Assembly (NCBI GenBank): GCA_021151665.1
Contig: JAGKWW010000013.1
Location: 30,170 to 94,169 of the forward strand
Direction: 5' to 3'
Origin: Flavobacteriaceae bacterium
GTDB lineage: Bacteria > Bacteroidota > Bacteroidia > Flavobacteriales > Flavobacteriaceae
DNA: 64,000 nucleotides
The position numbers and the translations under genes are program-made. Below, piece after piece: positions 51,416 through 59,990 of the stretch. Position 1 is the stretch's first letter. Every line of letters starts with the position of its first letter. The notes under the pieces are model-generated. The model saw only the letters and a list, made by a program, of their open reading frames with translations. It was not told where the DNA came from and ran no database searches.

Positions 51416-51780
51416 TTCTTGAATATAAAGTAAACCGCCAGTATCAGGAATACGAATCCTACGGCATGATTCCATTTGAAGGATTCTCCTTTGAAGAACA
51501 GTAGTGAGAATATCGTGAAGATGACCAGTGTGATCACTTCCTGAATCACCTTAAGCTGCATAAGTGTGAACGGGCCGCCGTTTTCTTTAAATCCTATCTT
51601 ATTGGCCGGCACCTGGAAACAATACTCGAATAGCGCCAGGCCCCAGCTTATAAGGATAATAGCAACAAGCCCCAACCCGCTGAAGCCTTTCATTTCCTTA
51701 AATTTAAGATGCCCATACCATGCCAGTGTCATAAAGACGTTAGACATGATTAGCAAACCTACCGTTATAAGTCCCTTCAT
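51412..51780 (-). CDS. DMT-family membrane protein (DUF486)
   Basis: A 122-residue membrane protein with four hydrophobic helices (LITVGLLIMSNVFMTLAWYG, LVAIILISWGLALFEYCF, VITLVIFTIFSLLFF, HAVGFVFLILAVYFIF). The central block PANKIGFKENGGPFTLMQLK is characteristic of the DUF486 family. The substrate is unknown. It is coupled to the cupin gene by an ATGA overlap. Confidence 0.9.
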   Translation of the reverse strand: MKGLITVGLLIMSNVFMTLAWYGHLKFKEMKGFSGLGLVAIILISWGLALFEYCFQVPANKIGFKENGGPFTLMQLKVIQEVITLVIFTIFSLLFFKGESFKWNHAVGFVFLILAVYFIFKK

Positions 51781-52165
51781 AGAAAATCGTTTGAAAAAAG
51801 CTAAAGTAAAGAAAAGGTTTTAGGAACGAAAGTTAGTATTTACTTAAAACCGGCAAAAAATTCAATGCACGCACAATAAACGCGACTGATTTATGTTATT
51901 TATACAGAATCTATATAAATATAAAATTATTAATAAGTTATAGCAGGCTGTTTCGGGTAAAATTGGGTTTTGTATAAAAAAATTATTTGAACCATTGGTA
52001 AAGGCACGTTTAATGATGTGCTATTTTATTGTTAAGAATGGATAAAAAAAAGCAATTTATTTTTTTTTATGTTCCAATAACATAAATTTGCCAATCTTAT
52101 AATTCTAAGATTTACCAAAAACAGAAACTGTTATTAAAATCAAAAAAACTAAATTTTTTTAAGAA
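51781..52165. other. AT-rich intergenic region before the exbB operon
   Basis: A 385-nt divergent gap with long A and T runs. The only clear element is a -7 box at 52083-52090. I see no gene or stable hairpin. The position suggests a large regulatory leader for the TonB-energising operon. Confidence 0.6.
52083..52090 (+). promoter_or_regulatory. Candidate -7 element TAAATTTG of the exbB operon
   Basis: A perfect TAnnTTTG match 75 nt before exbB. No TTG at -33 spacing. The AT-rich surroundings make chance matches more likely here. Confidence 0.4.
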
Positions 52166-53017
52166 ATGGCAAACGCATCTATTCAGAAGGTTGAAAAAAA
52201 AGAAGGCTCTAATGGCTCAGGAATGTTTTCTGTCCTGGCTATGGTAATTTGTATAGTAGTTGGATTCCTTGTTTGGAAATTTATCATGGGTAACCCTGCT
52301 AACTTTGAAGGCGGAGCAGACCCGGATCTACCTACCACACACCCGCTACCAGGAAATTACCTTGCAATGGTATACAAAGGTGGTTTTGTAGTACCTGTGC
52401 TTATGGGGCTTTTCCTTATGGCGGTGGTATTCTCAATCGAGCGTCTATTAGTAATAAACAAAGCTTCAGGTAAAGGCAATGTAGATACTTTTGTTAAGAA
52501 AGTACAGGGCCAGATTGCTGCAGGCAACATCAACGAAGCAATGGCAGAATGCGACAAGCAGCAAGGTACTGTGGCTAACGTTGTAAAAGCAGGCCTTTTG
52601 AAATATGAAGAAGTAAAAAGGGAAGGATTTGACAGCGAGAGGGCTGAAGCAGCTATCCAGCAGGAAATAGAGGAGGCTACTTCTCTTGAGATGCCAATGC
52701 TTGAGAAAAACCTTGTAATCATCTCTACCCTTGTATCTATCGGTACGCTTATGGGTCTTCTTGGTACGGTAACGGGTATGATCAAGGCGTTCTCTGCTCT
52801 TGGTGCCGGTACTACGCCAGACTCTGCACAGCTTGCAAACGGTATCTCTGAGGCGCTTATCAACACCGCTACAGGTATCTCTACTTCTACTATTGCAATT
52901 ATTGCATACAACTCGTTTACAACGAAAATCGATAAGCTTACTTACTCTATCGATGAGGCAGGTTTTGCTATCACACAAACTTACAGGCGTTTCAGGGCTC
53001 GTGCCAACAATGCATAA
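52166..53017 (+). CDS. exbB: ExbB-type proton channel (MotA/TolQ/ExbB family)
   Basis: A 283-residue membrane protein that forms the proton-conducting pentamer of the TonB energising complex. It has an extended N-terminal helix (MFSVLAMVICIVVGFLVWKF), then a central helix (FVVPVLMGLFLMAVVFSIE) and a C-terminal pair (VIISTLVSIGTLMGLLGTV, LINTATGISTSTIAIIAYN). The LMGLLGTVTGM and ATGISTSTIA motifs are characteristic. It is first in a six-to-seven gene operon. Confidence 0.93.
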   Translation: MANASIQKVEKKEGSNGSGMFSVLAMVICIVVGFLVWKFIMGNPANFEGGADPDLPTTHPLPGNYLAMVYKGGFVVPVLMGLFLMAVVFSIERLLVINKASGKGNVDTFVKKVQGQIAAGNINEAMAECDKQQGTVANVVKAGLLKYEEVKREGFDSERAEAAIQQEIEEATSLEMPMLEKNLVIISTLVSIGTLMGLLGTVTGMIKAFSALGAGTTPDSAQLANGISEALINTATGISTSTIAIIAYNSFTTKIDKLTYSIDEAGFAITQTYRRFRARANNA

Positions 53018-53050
53018 CCCGGGTAACAACAAGTAAGTTTAATAATATAG

Positions 53051-53070
53051 CCGCGGGCAGCCGCCCGCCG
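53051..53070 (+). other. GC-rich hairpin between exbB and exbD
   Basis: GCGGGC (53053-53058) pairs with GCCCGC (53063-53068) around AGCC, in an otherwise AT-rich 75-nt gap. No T run follows. It could protect or process the exbB end of the mRNA; a role is inferred only. Confidence 0.4.
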
Positions 53071-53092
53071 GCTTAGCTAACAAATAACAATA

Positions 53093-53743
53093 ATGGCTAA
53101 AGTTAAAATATCAAGAAAGAGCACCAGGATAGACATGACCGCGATGTGCGACGTGGCTTTCCTTTTGCTTTCATTCTTTATTATGACCGCTACTATAAAG
53201 CAGCCTGACCCAAAGCCGGTAGATACTCCCGCTTCTACAGTTCAGACAAAGTTGCCGGATGAAGATCTTGCAACCATCACAATTGGAGATAAGCAGGTGT
53301 TCTTTACCATACTCGGCCCGGAGCTAAGGAGGGTTACGCTTGAGCGTATGTCTAAAAAATATAATGTTCCTTTTACTGAGGCGGACTATAAAGCGTTTCA
53401 GGGCCTTGAAGGTTTCGGCGTGCCGATTTCGCAGATGAAAGGGCTGTTGGCGCTTTCTCCTGATGCAAGGAATAAAGAGGGCCTTCAAAAAGGGATTCCA
53501 TTTGATTCGGCTAACAACCAGTTGAAGGACTGGGTTAAAGAAGCAAGGGAAGCTCACAGGCAGATCATGGACGAGAAAATACAGGGCGGTGCAACCGATC
53601 TTGTATACAAAGACCTTGATATTGCTATAAAAGCTGATGCTAAAGAAGAGTATCCTACCGTGAAAGAAGTGATAGAGATACTGCGTGACCAGAAGAAGAA
53701 CCGTTTCTTCCTTGTGACAGCGCTACGTAACGAGAATTTTTAA
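53093..53743 (+). CDS. exbD: ExbD-type biopolymer transport protein, copy 1
   Basis: A 216-residue bitopic protein with the ExbD N-terminal pattern: RIDMTAMCDVAFLLLSFFIMT, with the essential Asp (MCDVAFLL) in its membrane helix. The periplasmic part (residues about 45-216) is longer than classical ExbD. It is the proton-motive partner of ExbB. Confidence 0.93.
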   Translation: MAKVKISRKSTRIDMTAMCDVAFLLLSFFIMTATIKQPDPKPVDTPASTVQTKLPDEDLATITIGDKQVFFTILGPELRRVTLERMSKKYNVPFTEADYKAFQGLEGFGVPISQMKGLLALSPDARNKEGLQKGIPFDSANNQLKDWVKEAREAHRQIMDEKIQGGATDLVYKDLDIAIKADAKEEYPTVKEVIEILRDQKKNRFFLVTALRNENF

Positions 53744-53764
53744 TATTATAATCCATAATATAAA

Positions 53765-54322
53765 ATGGCAGAATTAAATACCGGTGGCGATGGCGGCAAG
53801 GGCAAAAAGGTAAGGAGTAAGAAAATGAATCCCGGGGTAGACCTCACTGCGATGGTAGACCTTGCGTTCCTTCTTATTACCTTCTTCATGCTTACCACAT
53901 CGTTATCCAAGCCACAGTCTATGAACCTGGCCATGCCGGATAAGAACAAACCTGAAGATAAGACTAAGATGGATGTACCTGATGACAGGACCATGACCGT
54001 CCTTATTGGGCAGGATAATAAGCTTCTTTGGTTCCTGGGCCAGTTTGGTACCCCGCTTATCGCCGCTACCCCAACCACCTATGGTAAAGAGGGTATCCGT
54101 AAGGTGCTTCTTCAGCGTATTGCTGCAGTAAAGCAGGTGTACGGAAGCGACGAGAAAAAAGGGCTTATTGTGAGCATCAAGGCGTGCGACAAGTCTACCT
54201 ACAAAAACCTTGTAGATATTCTTGACGAGATGGCGATAACCAACGTTCAGCTGTACGCTATCGGCGATATTACAAAGCCGGAGCTTGGGCTGCTAACGGA
54301 AAAAGGAATGTATAATCCCTGA
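53765..54322 (+). CDS. exbD: ExbD-type biopolymer transport protein, copy 2
   Basis: A 185-residue paralog with GVDLTAMVDLAFLLITFFML (Asp in the helix) and a periplasmic part with GLIVSIKACDKSTYKNLVDI and LDEMAITNVQLYAIGDI. Two adjacent ExbD genes are common in Bacteroidetes Exb/TonB operons. The gap to the first is 21 nt. Confidence 0.92.
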   Translation: MAELNTGGDGGKGKKVRSKKMNPGVDLTAMVDLAFLLITFFMLTTSLSKPQSMNLAMPDKNKPEDKTKMDVPDDRTMTVLIGQDNKLLWFLGQFGTPLIAATPTTYGKEGIRKVLLQRIAAVKQVYGSDEKKGLIVSIKACDKSTYKNLVDILDEMAITNVQLYAIGDITKPELGLLTEKGMYNP

Positions 54323-54347
54323 TAATAGGACTTAAAACAAAGAAATT

Positions 54348-55178
54348 ATGTCAAAGCTAAATATTTTCAACAGGGATTGGATCGACATCGTGTTTGAAGG
54401 GCGTAACAAGAAGTACGGTGCATACCAGCTTCGCCTTGAGAACCCTAAGACAACAGTAAAGGCATTGATTGCCGGCGCTATATTATTTACCATTCTGGTA
54501 GCTATCCCTATCATTTACCGCTTCGCGTCAGGGCTTGTTGCCAAAGATGATTCTATTGATAAAGTGATAGAAGTGGTAGACCTTCCGCCACCGCCACCGG
54601 AGGAACCTCTTCCGGTAGAGCCGGAGCCGCCAAAGCCTCAGGAAGTGCAGCAGGCTCCAAAATCGGTTGTAGATGAGGTGAAGTTCAAAGACTTCGAGAT
54701 CAAGAAAAAAGAACAGGTAGTTGAGGAGCCGCCAAAGGTAAAAGACTTTGAACAAGCTGACCCAAGCTCCAGGACAGAGAAAGGCAGCCCTACGGGAGAT
54801 ATCGTTATTGATAAGCCTGCAGGTGACCTTGACAAAGGGGTAGAGGCTCCCGACAATACGGTATACAACACTGCGGGGCTTCAGGTACAGCCTGAGTTCC
54901 CGGGAGGTATCGGCGCATTCCTTAAGTATGTTCAGAGTAATTTCAGGATTCCTGAGGTAGAGCAGAACATGGTAGCCCGTATCTATGTTTCTTTTGTAGT
55001 AGAAAAAGACGGAACCCTTACTGATATCAAAGTAACCCGCGACCCGGGCTACGGTATGGGTAAAGAAGCAGAGCGCGTGCTAAGGTCGGTTAAAACCAAA
55101 TGGAGCCCGGGCATCCAGAACGGTAAGCCGGTAAGGGCACGTTACAACCTGCCGATAACCATTAATATCAAAGAATAA
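54348..55178 (+). CDS. tonB: Energy transducer TonB
   Basis: A 276-residue TonB. A membrane helix (residues about 40-60; IAGAILFTILVAIPIIYRF) follows an unusual cytoplasmic N-terminus (WIDIVFEGRNKKYGAYQLRL), as in Bacteroidetes TonB. Next are a Pro/Glu-rich periplasmic linker (PPPPPEEPLPVEPEPPKPQ) and the C-terminal TonB domain (EFPGGIGAFLKYVQSNFRIP ... SVKTKWSPGIQNGKPV). It transmits energy to outer-membrane TonB-dependent receptors. Confidence 0.94.
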   Translation: MSKLNIFNRDWIDIVFEGRNKKYGAYQLRLENPKTTVKALIAGAILFTILVAIPIIYRFASGLVAKDDSIDKVIEVVDLPPPPPEEPLPVEPEPPKPQEVQQAPKSVVDEVKFKDFEIKKKEQVVEEPPKVKDFEQADPSSRTEKGSPTGDIVIDKPAGDLDKGVEAPDNTVYNTAGLQVQPEFPGGIGAFLKYVQSNFRIPEVEQNMVARIYVSFVVEKDGTLTDIKVTRDPGYGMGKEAERVLRSVKTKWSPGIQNGKPVRARYNLPITINIKE

Positions 55179-55183
55179 GGATA

Positions 55184-55420
55184 ATGCAATCACGCAGAAG
55201 ATCCGAAAGATTAGAACAGAAATCGCCCGTAAAGCGATTTCTGTTTGTTTTAGGAATGTTGTTTTTTCTGATGTACCTGGTATTGGGGCTGATGATCATT
55301 TTCTGGAAAGAGCTTCCGCTAAACCTTCCGCACAACCTGCGCGTAATGTTTGGCTGTGCTATGATCATTTATGCCTTTTTCAGGTTTGTGCGCCTTGTGC
55401 AAAACAACCGTAACAGTTAA
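55184..55420 (+). CDS. Small membrane protein in the TonB operon
   Basis: A 78-residue protein with a basic N-terminus (MQSRRRSERLEQKSPVKR) and two helices (LFVLGMLFFLMYLVLGLMII and VMFGCAMIIYAFFRFVRLV). It starts 5 nt after tonB and ends 3 nt before the next gene, so it is co-transcribed. The function is unknown; position suggests a role in, or accessory to, the energising complex. Confidence 0.75.
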   Translation: MQSRRRSERLEQKSPVKRFLFVLGMLFFLMYLVLGLMIIFWKELPLNLPHNLRVMFGCAMIIYAFFRFVRLVQNNRNS

Positions 55421-55423
55421 CGA

Positions 55424-56344
55424 ATGATAAATAAGAAATTAGTTGTCGCACTTCTTTTTGCCACCCTTGCACTGGGAGTATCGTGCCGAAAAAAGAAAGG
55501 CAATGCCGACGAACAAACCCTTACATCGGGCAATATCACACTCCTCACAGATAATACCGTTCAGCCGGTAATTGAAGATGCTATCGCAGTTTTTCAGAGT
55601 ATTTATCCGCGGGCGCACGTAAAACAGGTCAACAAGCCTGAGAATGAGATCCTGGCAGCTATGCTTACGGATTCGGCGGCAGTGGCAGTACTTCCGCGGA
55701 CGCTGACAAAAGATGAGGAAGCTCATTTTCTCAACAAGAAAATCGTTCCCCGTATTACACACTTTGCAACCGATGCAGTCGCACTTATTACCAATAGTAA
55801 AGCCGCAGATACCGTTATAAACCTGGAAGAGGTGATAAAAGTGCTTCGCGGGCAGCCGTCCTCTAAAGTACCCCGGCTGGTGTTTGATAACCCAAACTCG
55901 AGTACGGTTCAATATTTATTGAATGTAGCCGGCGTTAAGGATATACCTGCGAATAATATCTTTGCGCTCAAAACAAATGAAGAAGTAATACGTTACGTAA
56001 GCAACACTAAAGGCGCTGTAGGAATAATAGGTGTAAACTGGTTGTTGCAGCCGCCAACGAAACTGTTGCCTTTTGTAGAAAATGTCCGGGTATTGGGTGT
56101 AGACAATGTTAAGAAAGACGGTGTTTCCAAGAAATTTTACAAGCCTAACCAAACCAATATAGCAACGGGTGATTACCCGCTAACAAGGGGAGTTTATGTG
56201 TTAAATTACTCCGGTGGCCAGGGTTTGGGCATGGGTTTTGCAATTTACGTTAGTGCACGGGAAGGACAGCGCCTGATTTTGAAGAGCGGCCTGCTTCCTG
56301 CGGAGATCCCTGTTAGGGAACTATCGGTTAGAGACAAATTATAA
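55424..56344 (+). CDS. PstS-like substrate-binding lipoprotein
   Basis: A 306-residue lipoprotein. The signal (LVVALLFATLALGVSC) is followed by a phosphate-binding-protein-like fold: ITLLTDNTVQPVIEDAIAVF, ITHFATDAVALITNS, LVFDNPNSSTVQYLLNVAGV, GAVGIIGVNWLL. No phosphate ABC transporter genes are adjacent. It is embedded between tonB and the TPR gene, a conserved Bacteroidetes arrangement whose function is unknown to me. Confidence 0.85.
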   Translation: MINKKLVVALLFATLALGVSCRKKKGNADEQTLTSGNITLLTDNTVQPVIEDAIAVFQSIYPRAHVKQVNKPENEILAAMLTDSAAVAVLPRTLTKDEEAHFLNKKIVPRITHFATDAVALITNSKAADTVINLEEVIKVLRGQPSSKVPRLVFDNPNSSTVQYLLNVAGVKDIPANNIFALKTNEEVIRYVSNTKGAVGIIGVNWLLQPPTKLLPFVENVRVLGVDNVKKDGVSKKFYKPNQTNIATGDYPLTRGVYVLNYSGGQGLGMGFAIYVSAREGQRLILKSGLLPAEIPVRELSVRDKL

Positions 56345-56366
56345 ACCAATATAAAGAGTATTTAAA

Positions 56367-58064
56367 ATGAGAGAACTGAAAATCGTTAGCTTGTCGTTGC
56401 TGCTGTTTGGCTCGGCGTATGCCCAGGATTCTGAAACGGCAAAAAAAGCTATTGATGCCGAACAGTATCATAAAGCCAAAACAATTTTAAAGTCGTTGGT
56501 TACATCGGCGCCCGATGAAGGAAAGAACTATTTTCTCCTGGGAGATATATACCTGAAACAACAGGAGGCAGATAGTGCTGCACTTTACTTTAACAGGGGT
56601 AAAGCGGTAAAGAATAACGCTAACTTCAATATGATCGGGTTGGGCCACATCGACCTGAACAGTGGCAACGCTTCGGCAGCGCAATCAAAGTTTGACGCCG
56701 TAAAAGCGGAACTGAAGAAAAAAGATGTAGAACAGCTGATATATATTGGCCGTGCTTACGTAGATGCCGATACACCGGATTATAACAAAGCCATCGCCGC
56801 CTTTAATGAGGCAATTGCAAAAGATAAAAATGCTGCACAGGCTTACCTTGGCCTTGGAGATGCTTATTACGGGCTGAGAAATCAGAACGATGCCTATAAA
56901 AATTACCGTATAGGGTATGAGCTTGATAAAAGCCTGCTAAGGGCGAAGCTTCAGCTTGGCGTGATTACCAAGAATACGCGGGCCGCTTTTCCTGAAGCGA
57001 TAAAGCAGTTTGACGAGATTATTAAGCTTGATGCCAATTATGGGCCGGTTTACCGCGAACTCGCTGAGACCTATTACTTGTGGGCAAATACCGATACTGC
57101 GAAATATAAGGAGAATATGACGAAAGCGCTTGACTACTACAAGAAATACATGTCGCTTACAGATTACTCGCTGAACAGCCGTATGCGTTATGCCGACTTC
57201 CTGTTGCTTGCCGGCGATTATAAGGCGCTTGAAACGGAAACCCAGGCAATGCTTAAAATGGATAAAGTAAACCCGAGGGTATTGCGTTATCTTGCGTACT
57301 CTTCGTATGAAAACGGAAATTACGATGCGAGTATCAAGGCGATGACCGAGTTTATTTCAAAGGCCGAACCGAAACGCATTATTGCCCGTGACCACTTGTA
57401 CCTCGGGTTGGCTAAGCTTGCATCGGTAGTAAAAACAGATGAAAAGGAGAATGTGGTAATTACCAATCAGCCACTTTTCGATGAAGCGATAGGCAACATT
57501 AAGGCCGCTGCTGAGAAGGATATCAAGATTACCAACGAGTTTAATGCCATTGGTAAAAAGCTTTTCGCCCAGAAACTTTACGCTCCGGCAGCGGTTGTAT
57601 TTGAAGTGGCAACGACCAATCCGGATAACAGAAACCTGTTTTACGATAATTTTTACCTGGCATACTCTATTTATTATGACCACGTAAACAAATCTGCCGA
57701 GGCGCGCAAGGCTAATGGTGCGCAGTTGGCCAAAGCCGAAACGGCGCTTGCCAAAGTAATAGAACTTTCTCCAACTGCACAGGATGCTTACCTTTACAGG
57801 GCACGGATAAATAAGCAGATACAAAGCAATGAGTCGCTTAAAGTGATGGCGGAAGCGTATGATAAGTATATCGAGATCGTAACAGGTAAAGGCGAGGCCG
57901 AAGTTGCTAAGCAGAAGGATAACCTTATAGGCGCTTACAGCGATGCAGGGGCCTATTACGCGGTAACCGACAAGGCAAAAGCAAAAGAGTATTTTAATAA
58001 AGCACTGGCGCTGGATCCTACTGATGCATATGTCAAATCTGAGCTTAACAAACTTGGTAAATAA
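56367..58064 (+). CDS. TPR-repeat periplasmic protein
   Basis: A 565-residue protein with a signal peptide (MRELKIVSLSLLLFGSAYAQ) and tetratricopeptide repeats through most of its length (for example KNYFLLGDIYLKQQEADSAAL, AAQAYLGLGDAYYGLRNQND, YGPVYRELAETYYLWA). TPRs mediate protein-protein contacts. As the last gene of the TonB operon it may scaffold periplasmic or outer-membrane partners of the system. It is followed by a terminator. Confidence 0.85.
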   Translation: MRELKIVSLSLLLFGSAYAQDSETAKKAIDAEQYHKAKTILKSLVTSAPDEGKNYFLLGDIYLKQQEADSAALYFNRGKAVKNNANFNMIGLGHIDLNSGNASAAQSKFDAVKAELKKKDVEQLIYIGRAYVDADTPDYNKAIAAFNEAIAKDKNAAQAYLGLGDAYYGLRNQNDAYKNYRIGYELDKSLLRAKLQLGVITKNTRAAFPEAIKQFDEIIKLDANYGPVYRELAETYYLWANTDTAKYKENMTKALDYYKKYMSLTDYSLNSRMRYADFLLLAGDYKALETETQAMLKMDKVNPRVLRYLAYSSYENGNYDASIKAMTEFISKAEPKRIIARDHLYLGLAKLASVVKTDEKENVVITNQPLFDEAIGNIKAAAEKDIKITNEFNAIGKKLFAQKLYAPAAVVFEVATTNPDNRNLFYDNFYLAYSIYYDHVNKSAEARKANGAQLAKAETALAKVIELSPTAQDAYLYRARINKQIQSNESLKVMAEAYDKYIEIVTGKGEAEVAKQKDNLIGAYSDAGAYYAVTDKAKAKEYFNKALALDPTDAYVKSELNKLGK

Positions 58065-58079
58065 TCCCAAAATACCAAG

Positions 58080-58110
58080 GCCGTCCTGAAAAGGGCGGCT
58101 TTTCTTTTTT
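58080..58110 (+). terminator. Terminator of the TonB operon
   Basis: GCCGTCC (58080-58086) pairs with GGGCGGC (58093-58099, one G-T pair), followed by TTTTCTTTTTT. Confidence 0.88.
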
Positions 58111-58132
58111 ATATATTCCTGTTGATTATATG

Positions 58133-58140
58133 TATCTTTG
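58133..58140 (+). promoter_or_regulatory. Candidate -7 element TATCTTTG before queE
   Basis: A perfect TAnnTTTG match 19 nt before the ATG at 58160, immediately after the preceding terminator. No TTG at -33 spacing. Confidence 0.5.
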
Positions 58141-58159
58141 CAGGCAATTTAGAATGATC

Positions 58160-58792
58160 ATGTTGAAGAAGGAGATACAGGTTGAAGTAGAAAAAGGGAC
58201 GATGTTGCCGCTGATGGAAGAATTTTATACCATTCAGGGTGAGGGCGCATATACCGGCCATGCGGCATACTTTATAAGGGTGGGCGGCTGTGATGTTGGC
58301 TGCCACTGGTGCGATGTTAAAGAGAGCTGGAATGCCGACCTGCATCCGCCTACCGGTGTGGATGCCATTGTTGACAATGCTGCCCGGTTTGCAGAAACGG
58401 TCGTTGTTACCGGAGGCGAACCGCTAAGTTGGAATATGGAACCGCTGACAGTGGCCCTTAAACAACGCGGGCTTCGTGTTCATATTGAAACTTCCGGGGC
58501 TTATGAGGTTTCCGGCTATTGGGACTGGTTTTGCCTTTCGCCAAAAAAAACAAAGCTGCCCGTTCAGAGCGCTTACGATGCGGCCCACGAACTTAAAGTG
58601 ATCATACATAACAGGCATGACTTTGTATTTGCTGAAGAACAGGCTGCCAAAGTAAACCCGGATGCAATTTTATTCTTGCAGCCCGAGTGGAGCAGGCGCG
58701 ACCAGATTACCCCGCTTATTGTTGACTATGTGATGAATAACCCGAAGTGGAGGGTATCGTTGCAAACCCACAAATATCTGAACATACCATAA
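58160..58792 (+). CDS. queE: 7-carboxy-7-deazaguanine synthase QueE
   Basis: A 210-residue radical-SAM enzyme of queuosine/preQ0 biosynthesis. Conserved FYTIQGEGAYTGHAAYFIRV is followed by the cluster motif GGCDVGCHWCDVKESW (CxxxCxxC), and VVTGGEPLSWNMEPL and HIETSGAYEVSG follow. It converts carboxy-tetrahydropterin to the deazaguanine core. The start at 58160 (MLKKEIQVEVEKG) fits the family; another ATG at 58154 is two codons upstream. The other queuosine genes are elsewhere. Confidence 0.95.
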   Translation: MLKKEIQVEVEKGTMLPLMEEFYTIQGEGAYTGHAAYFIRVGGCDVGCHWCDVKESWNADLHPPTGVDAIVDNAARFAETVVVTGGEPLSWNMEPLTVALKQRGLRVHIETSGAYEVSGYWDWFCLSPKKTKLPVQSAYDAAHELKVIIHNRHDFVFAEEQAAKVNPDAILFLQPEWSRRDQITPLIVDYVMNNPKWRVSLQTHKYLNIP

Positions 58793-58802
58793 ATCGTACA
58801 CC

Positions 58803-59210
58803 ATGAAAAAATTACTTATTGCAGCAGCGTTTGTAGCGGCTGTTTACTCAGCTAATGCCCAAAGTCAGGATGCCTTCAGGAAGGATGTTGTCCAATACCT
58901 TCAAATGAGTAAGTCAATGAAGGCTTTTGACGATATGACAAAAGATATGTATAAAAATGTGCCGCTCGCCAAGCAGGCAGACTTCAAAAAGGAACTTGCG
59001 GTTATAATGACCTCACTGGAAAACAAGATTATAAATATTTACATGGAGGAATTTACACCTGAAGATATGAAGGCTGTACTTGGCTTCTACAACAGTTCTG
59101 CAGGACAAAAATTGCTGGCTAAAACCGATGTGCTTTATACCAAAGGGCAAAGCGTCGGGCAGCTTTGGGGTCAGGAAATACAGGCCTTAATGACAAAATA
59201 CGCTCAATAA
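58803..59210 (+). CDS. DUF2059 family exported protein
   Basis: A 135-residue protein with a signal peptide (MKKLLIAAAFVAAVYSANAQ) and the DUF2059 C-terminal block EEFTPEDMKAVLGFYNSSAG then QKLLAKTDVLYTKGQ. The domain is all-helical and has no known activity. It lies 10 nt after queE and may be transcribed with it. Confidence 0.88.
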   Translation: MKKLLIAAAFVAAVYSANAQSQDAFRKDVVQYLQMSKSMKAFDDMTKDMYKNVPLAKQADFKKELAVIMTSLENKIINIYMEEFTPEDMKAVLGFYNSSAGQKLLAKTDVLYTKGQSVGQLWGQEIQALMTKYAQ

Positions 59211-59211
59211 G

Positions 59212-59240
59212 AATATCCTGCTCCGGCAGGATATTTTATT
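59212..59240. terminator. Bidirectional terminator
   Basis: AATATCCTGC (59212-59221) pairs with GCAGGATATT (59226-59235) around TCCG, between the convergent DUF2059 and methyltransferase genes. Confidence 0.88.
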
Positions 59241-59937
59241 TATACAGCCTGGCAAGGTAATCGTAATGATCACCTTCCATCGCCAATTCGCATTGCAAGC
59301 CATTGGCATGTGCCGCATTTTGTAAGGTATTATAATCAAGATACAGCCAGCCAAAAGGTTCTTCGGCTTCGCCTTTATAATAGACACGGAACGTAAGTTC
59401 ACCATAGTAGCCCTCTGACGGAATCCAGTGCCCGCCGTCTTCATCTTCATCAAACATATAGATGATATCGGAGGAGTCGATCAGTATCTGCCCGCCGTCA
59501 TTTAGTAAAGAAGCCAGTTTTTGGAGAAATCTTGAGAGATTGTTGAGTTTTCCACAAATACCCGTGCCGTTCATTAACAACAATAAGGTGTCAAACTTTT
59601 GTCCTTCAAGCAGCATAACATCTTCCACCCGTACATTTGAAATCCCTCTTATCCGGCAGGCTTCAACGGCATGTACCGAAATATCTATTGCGGTAACATT
59701 ATATCCTTTTTCCTGAAGATACAAGCTGTGACTTCCGGCACCACAACCCACATCCAGGATTTTTCCTTTTGCGAGTTGCAACGCTTTTTGCTCAATGGCC
59801 GGCATCTCCTTATAGGAACGAAAAAGATACGCTATGCTCATCTCGTCTTTTTCTGAGATATTGGTTTCGGTGATAATGTTGGCCGGCTCATTCCCGGTCT
59901 GGAAATCGAGTATGGCCCTGCCCATCAGGTCTTTCAT
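59236..59937 (-). CDS. Class I SAM-dependent methyltransferase
   Basis: A 233-residue soluble methyltransferase with motif I KILDVGCGAGSHSLYLQEKG, post-I AIDISVHAVEACR, and motif IV DTLLLLMNGTGICG. The C-terminal part (GELTFRVYYKGEAEEPFGW) is beta-rich. The substrate is unknown. The ATG at 59937 (MKDLMGRAILDFQTG) is preferred over an upstream ATG at 59961 that adds eight residues. Confidence 0.85.
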   Translation of the reverse strand: MKDLMGRAILDFQTGNEPANIITETNISEKDEMSIAYLFRSYKEMPAIEQKALQLAKGKILDVGCGAGSHSLYLQEKGYNVTAIDISVHAVEACRIRGISNVRVEDVMLLEGQKFDTLLLLMNGTGICGKLNNLSRFLQKLASLLNDGGQILIDSSDIIYMFDEDEDGGHWIPSEGYYGELTFRVYYKGEAEEPFGWLYLDYNTLQNAAHANGLQCELAMEGDHYDYLARLYK

Positions 59938-59976
59938 AATTTTTAGGTTAACATGCTGCAACTAACGCCCTTTGAT

Positions 59977-59984
59977 TACCTTTG
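59977..59984 (+). promoter_or_regulatory. Candidate -7 element TACCTTTG before the YkgJ-type gene
   Basis: A perfect TAnnTTTG match 6 nt before the ATG at 59991. It overlaps an upstream TTG (59982), which argues against using that codon as the start. No -33 TTG at standard spacing. Confidence 0.5.
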
Positions 59985-59990
59985 CCACAA

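Noticed and set aside
55424..56344. Considered as a phosphate uptake PstS
   Set aside because: No pstCAB genes are adjacent and the gene is embedded in a TonB operon, so only the fold family is claimed.
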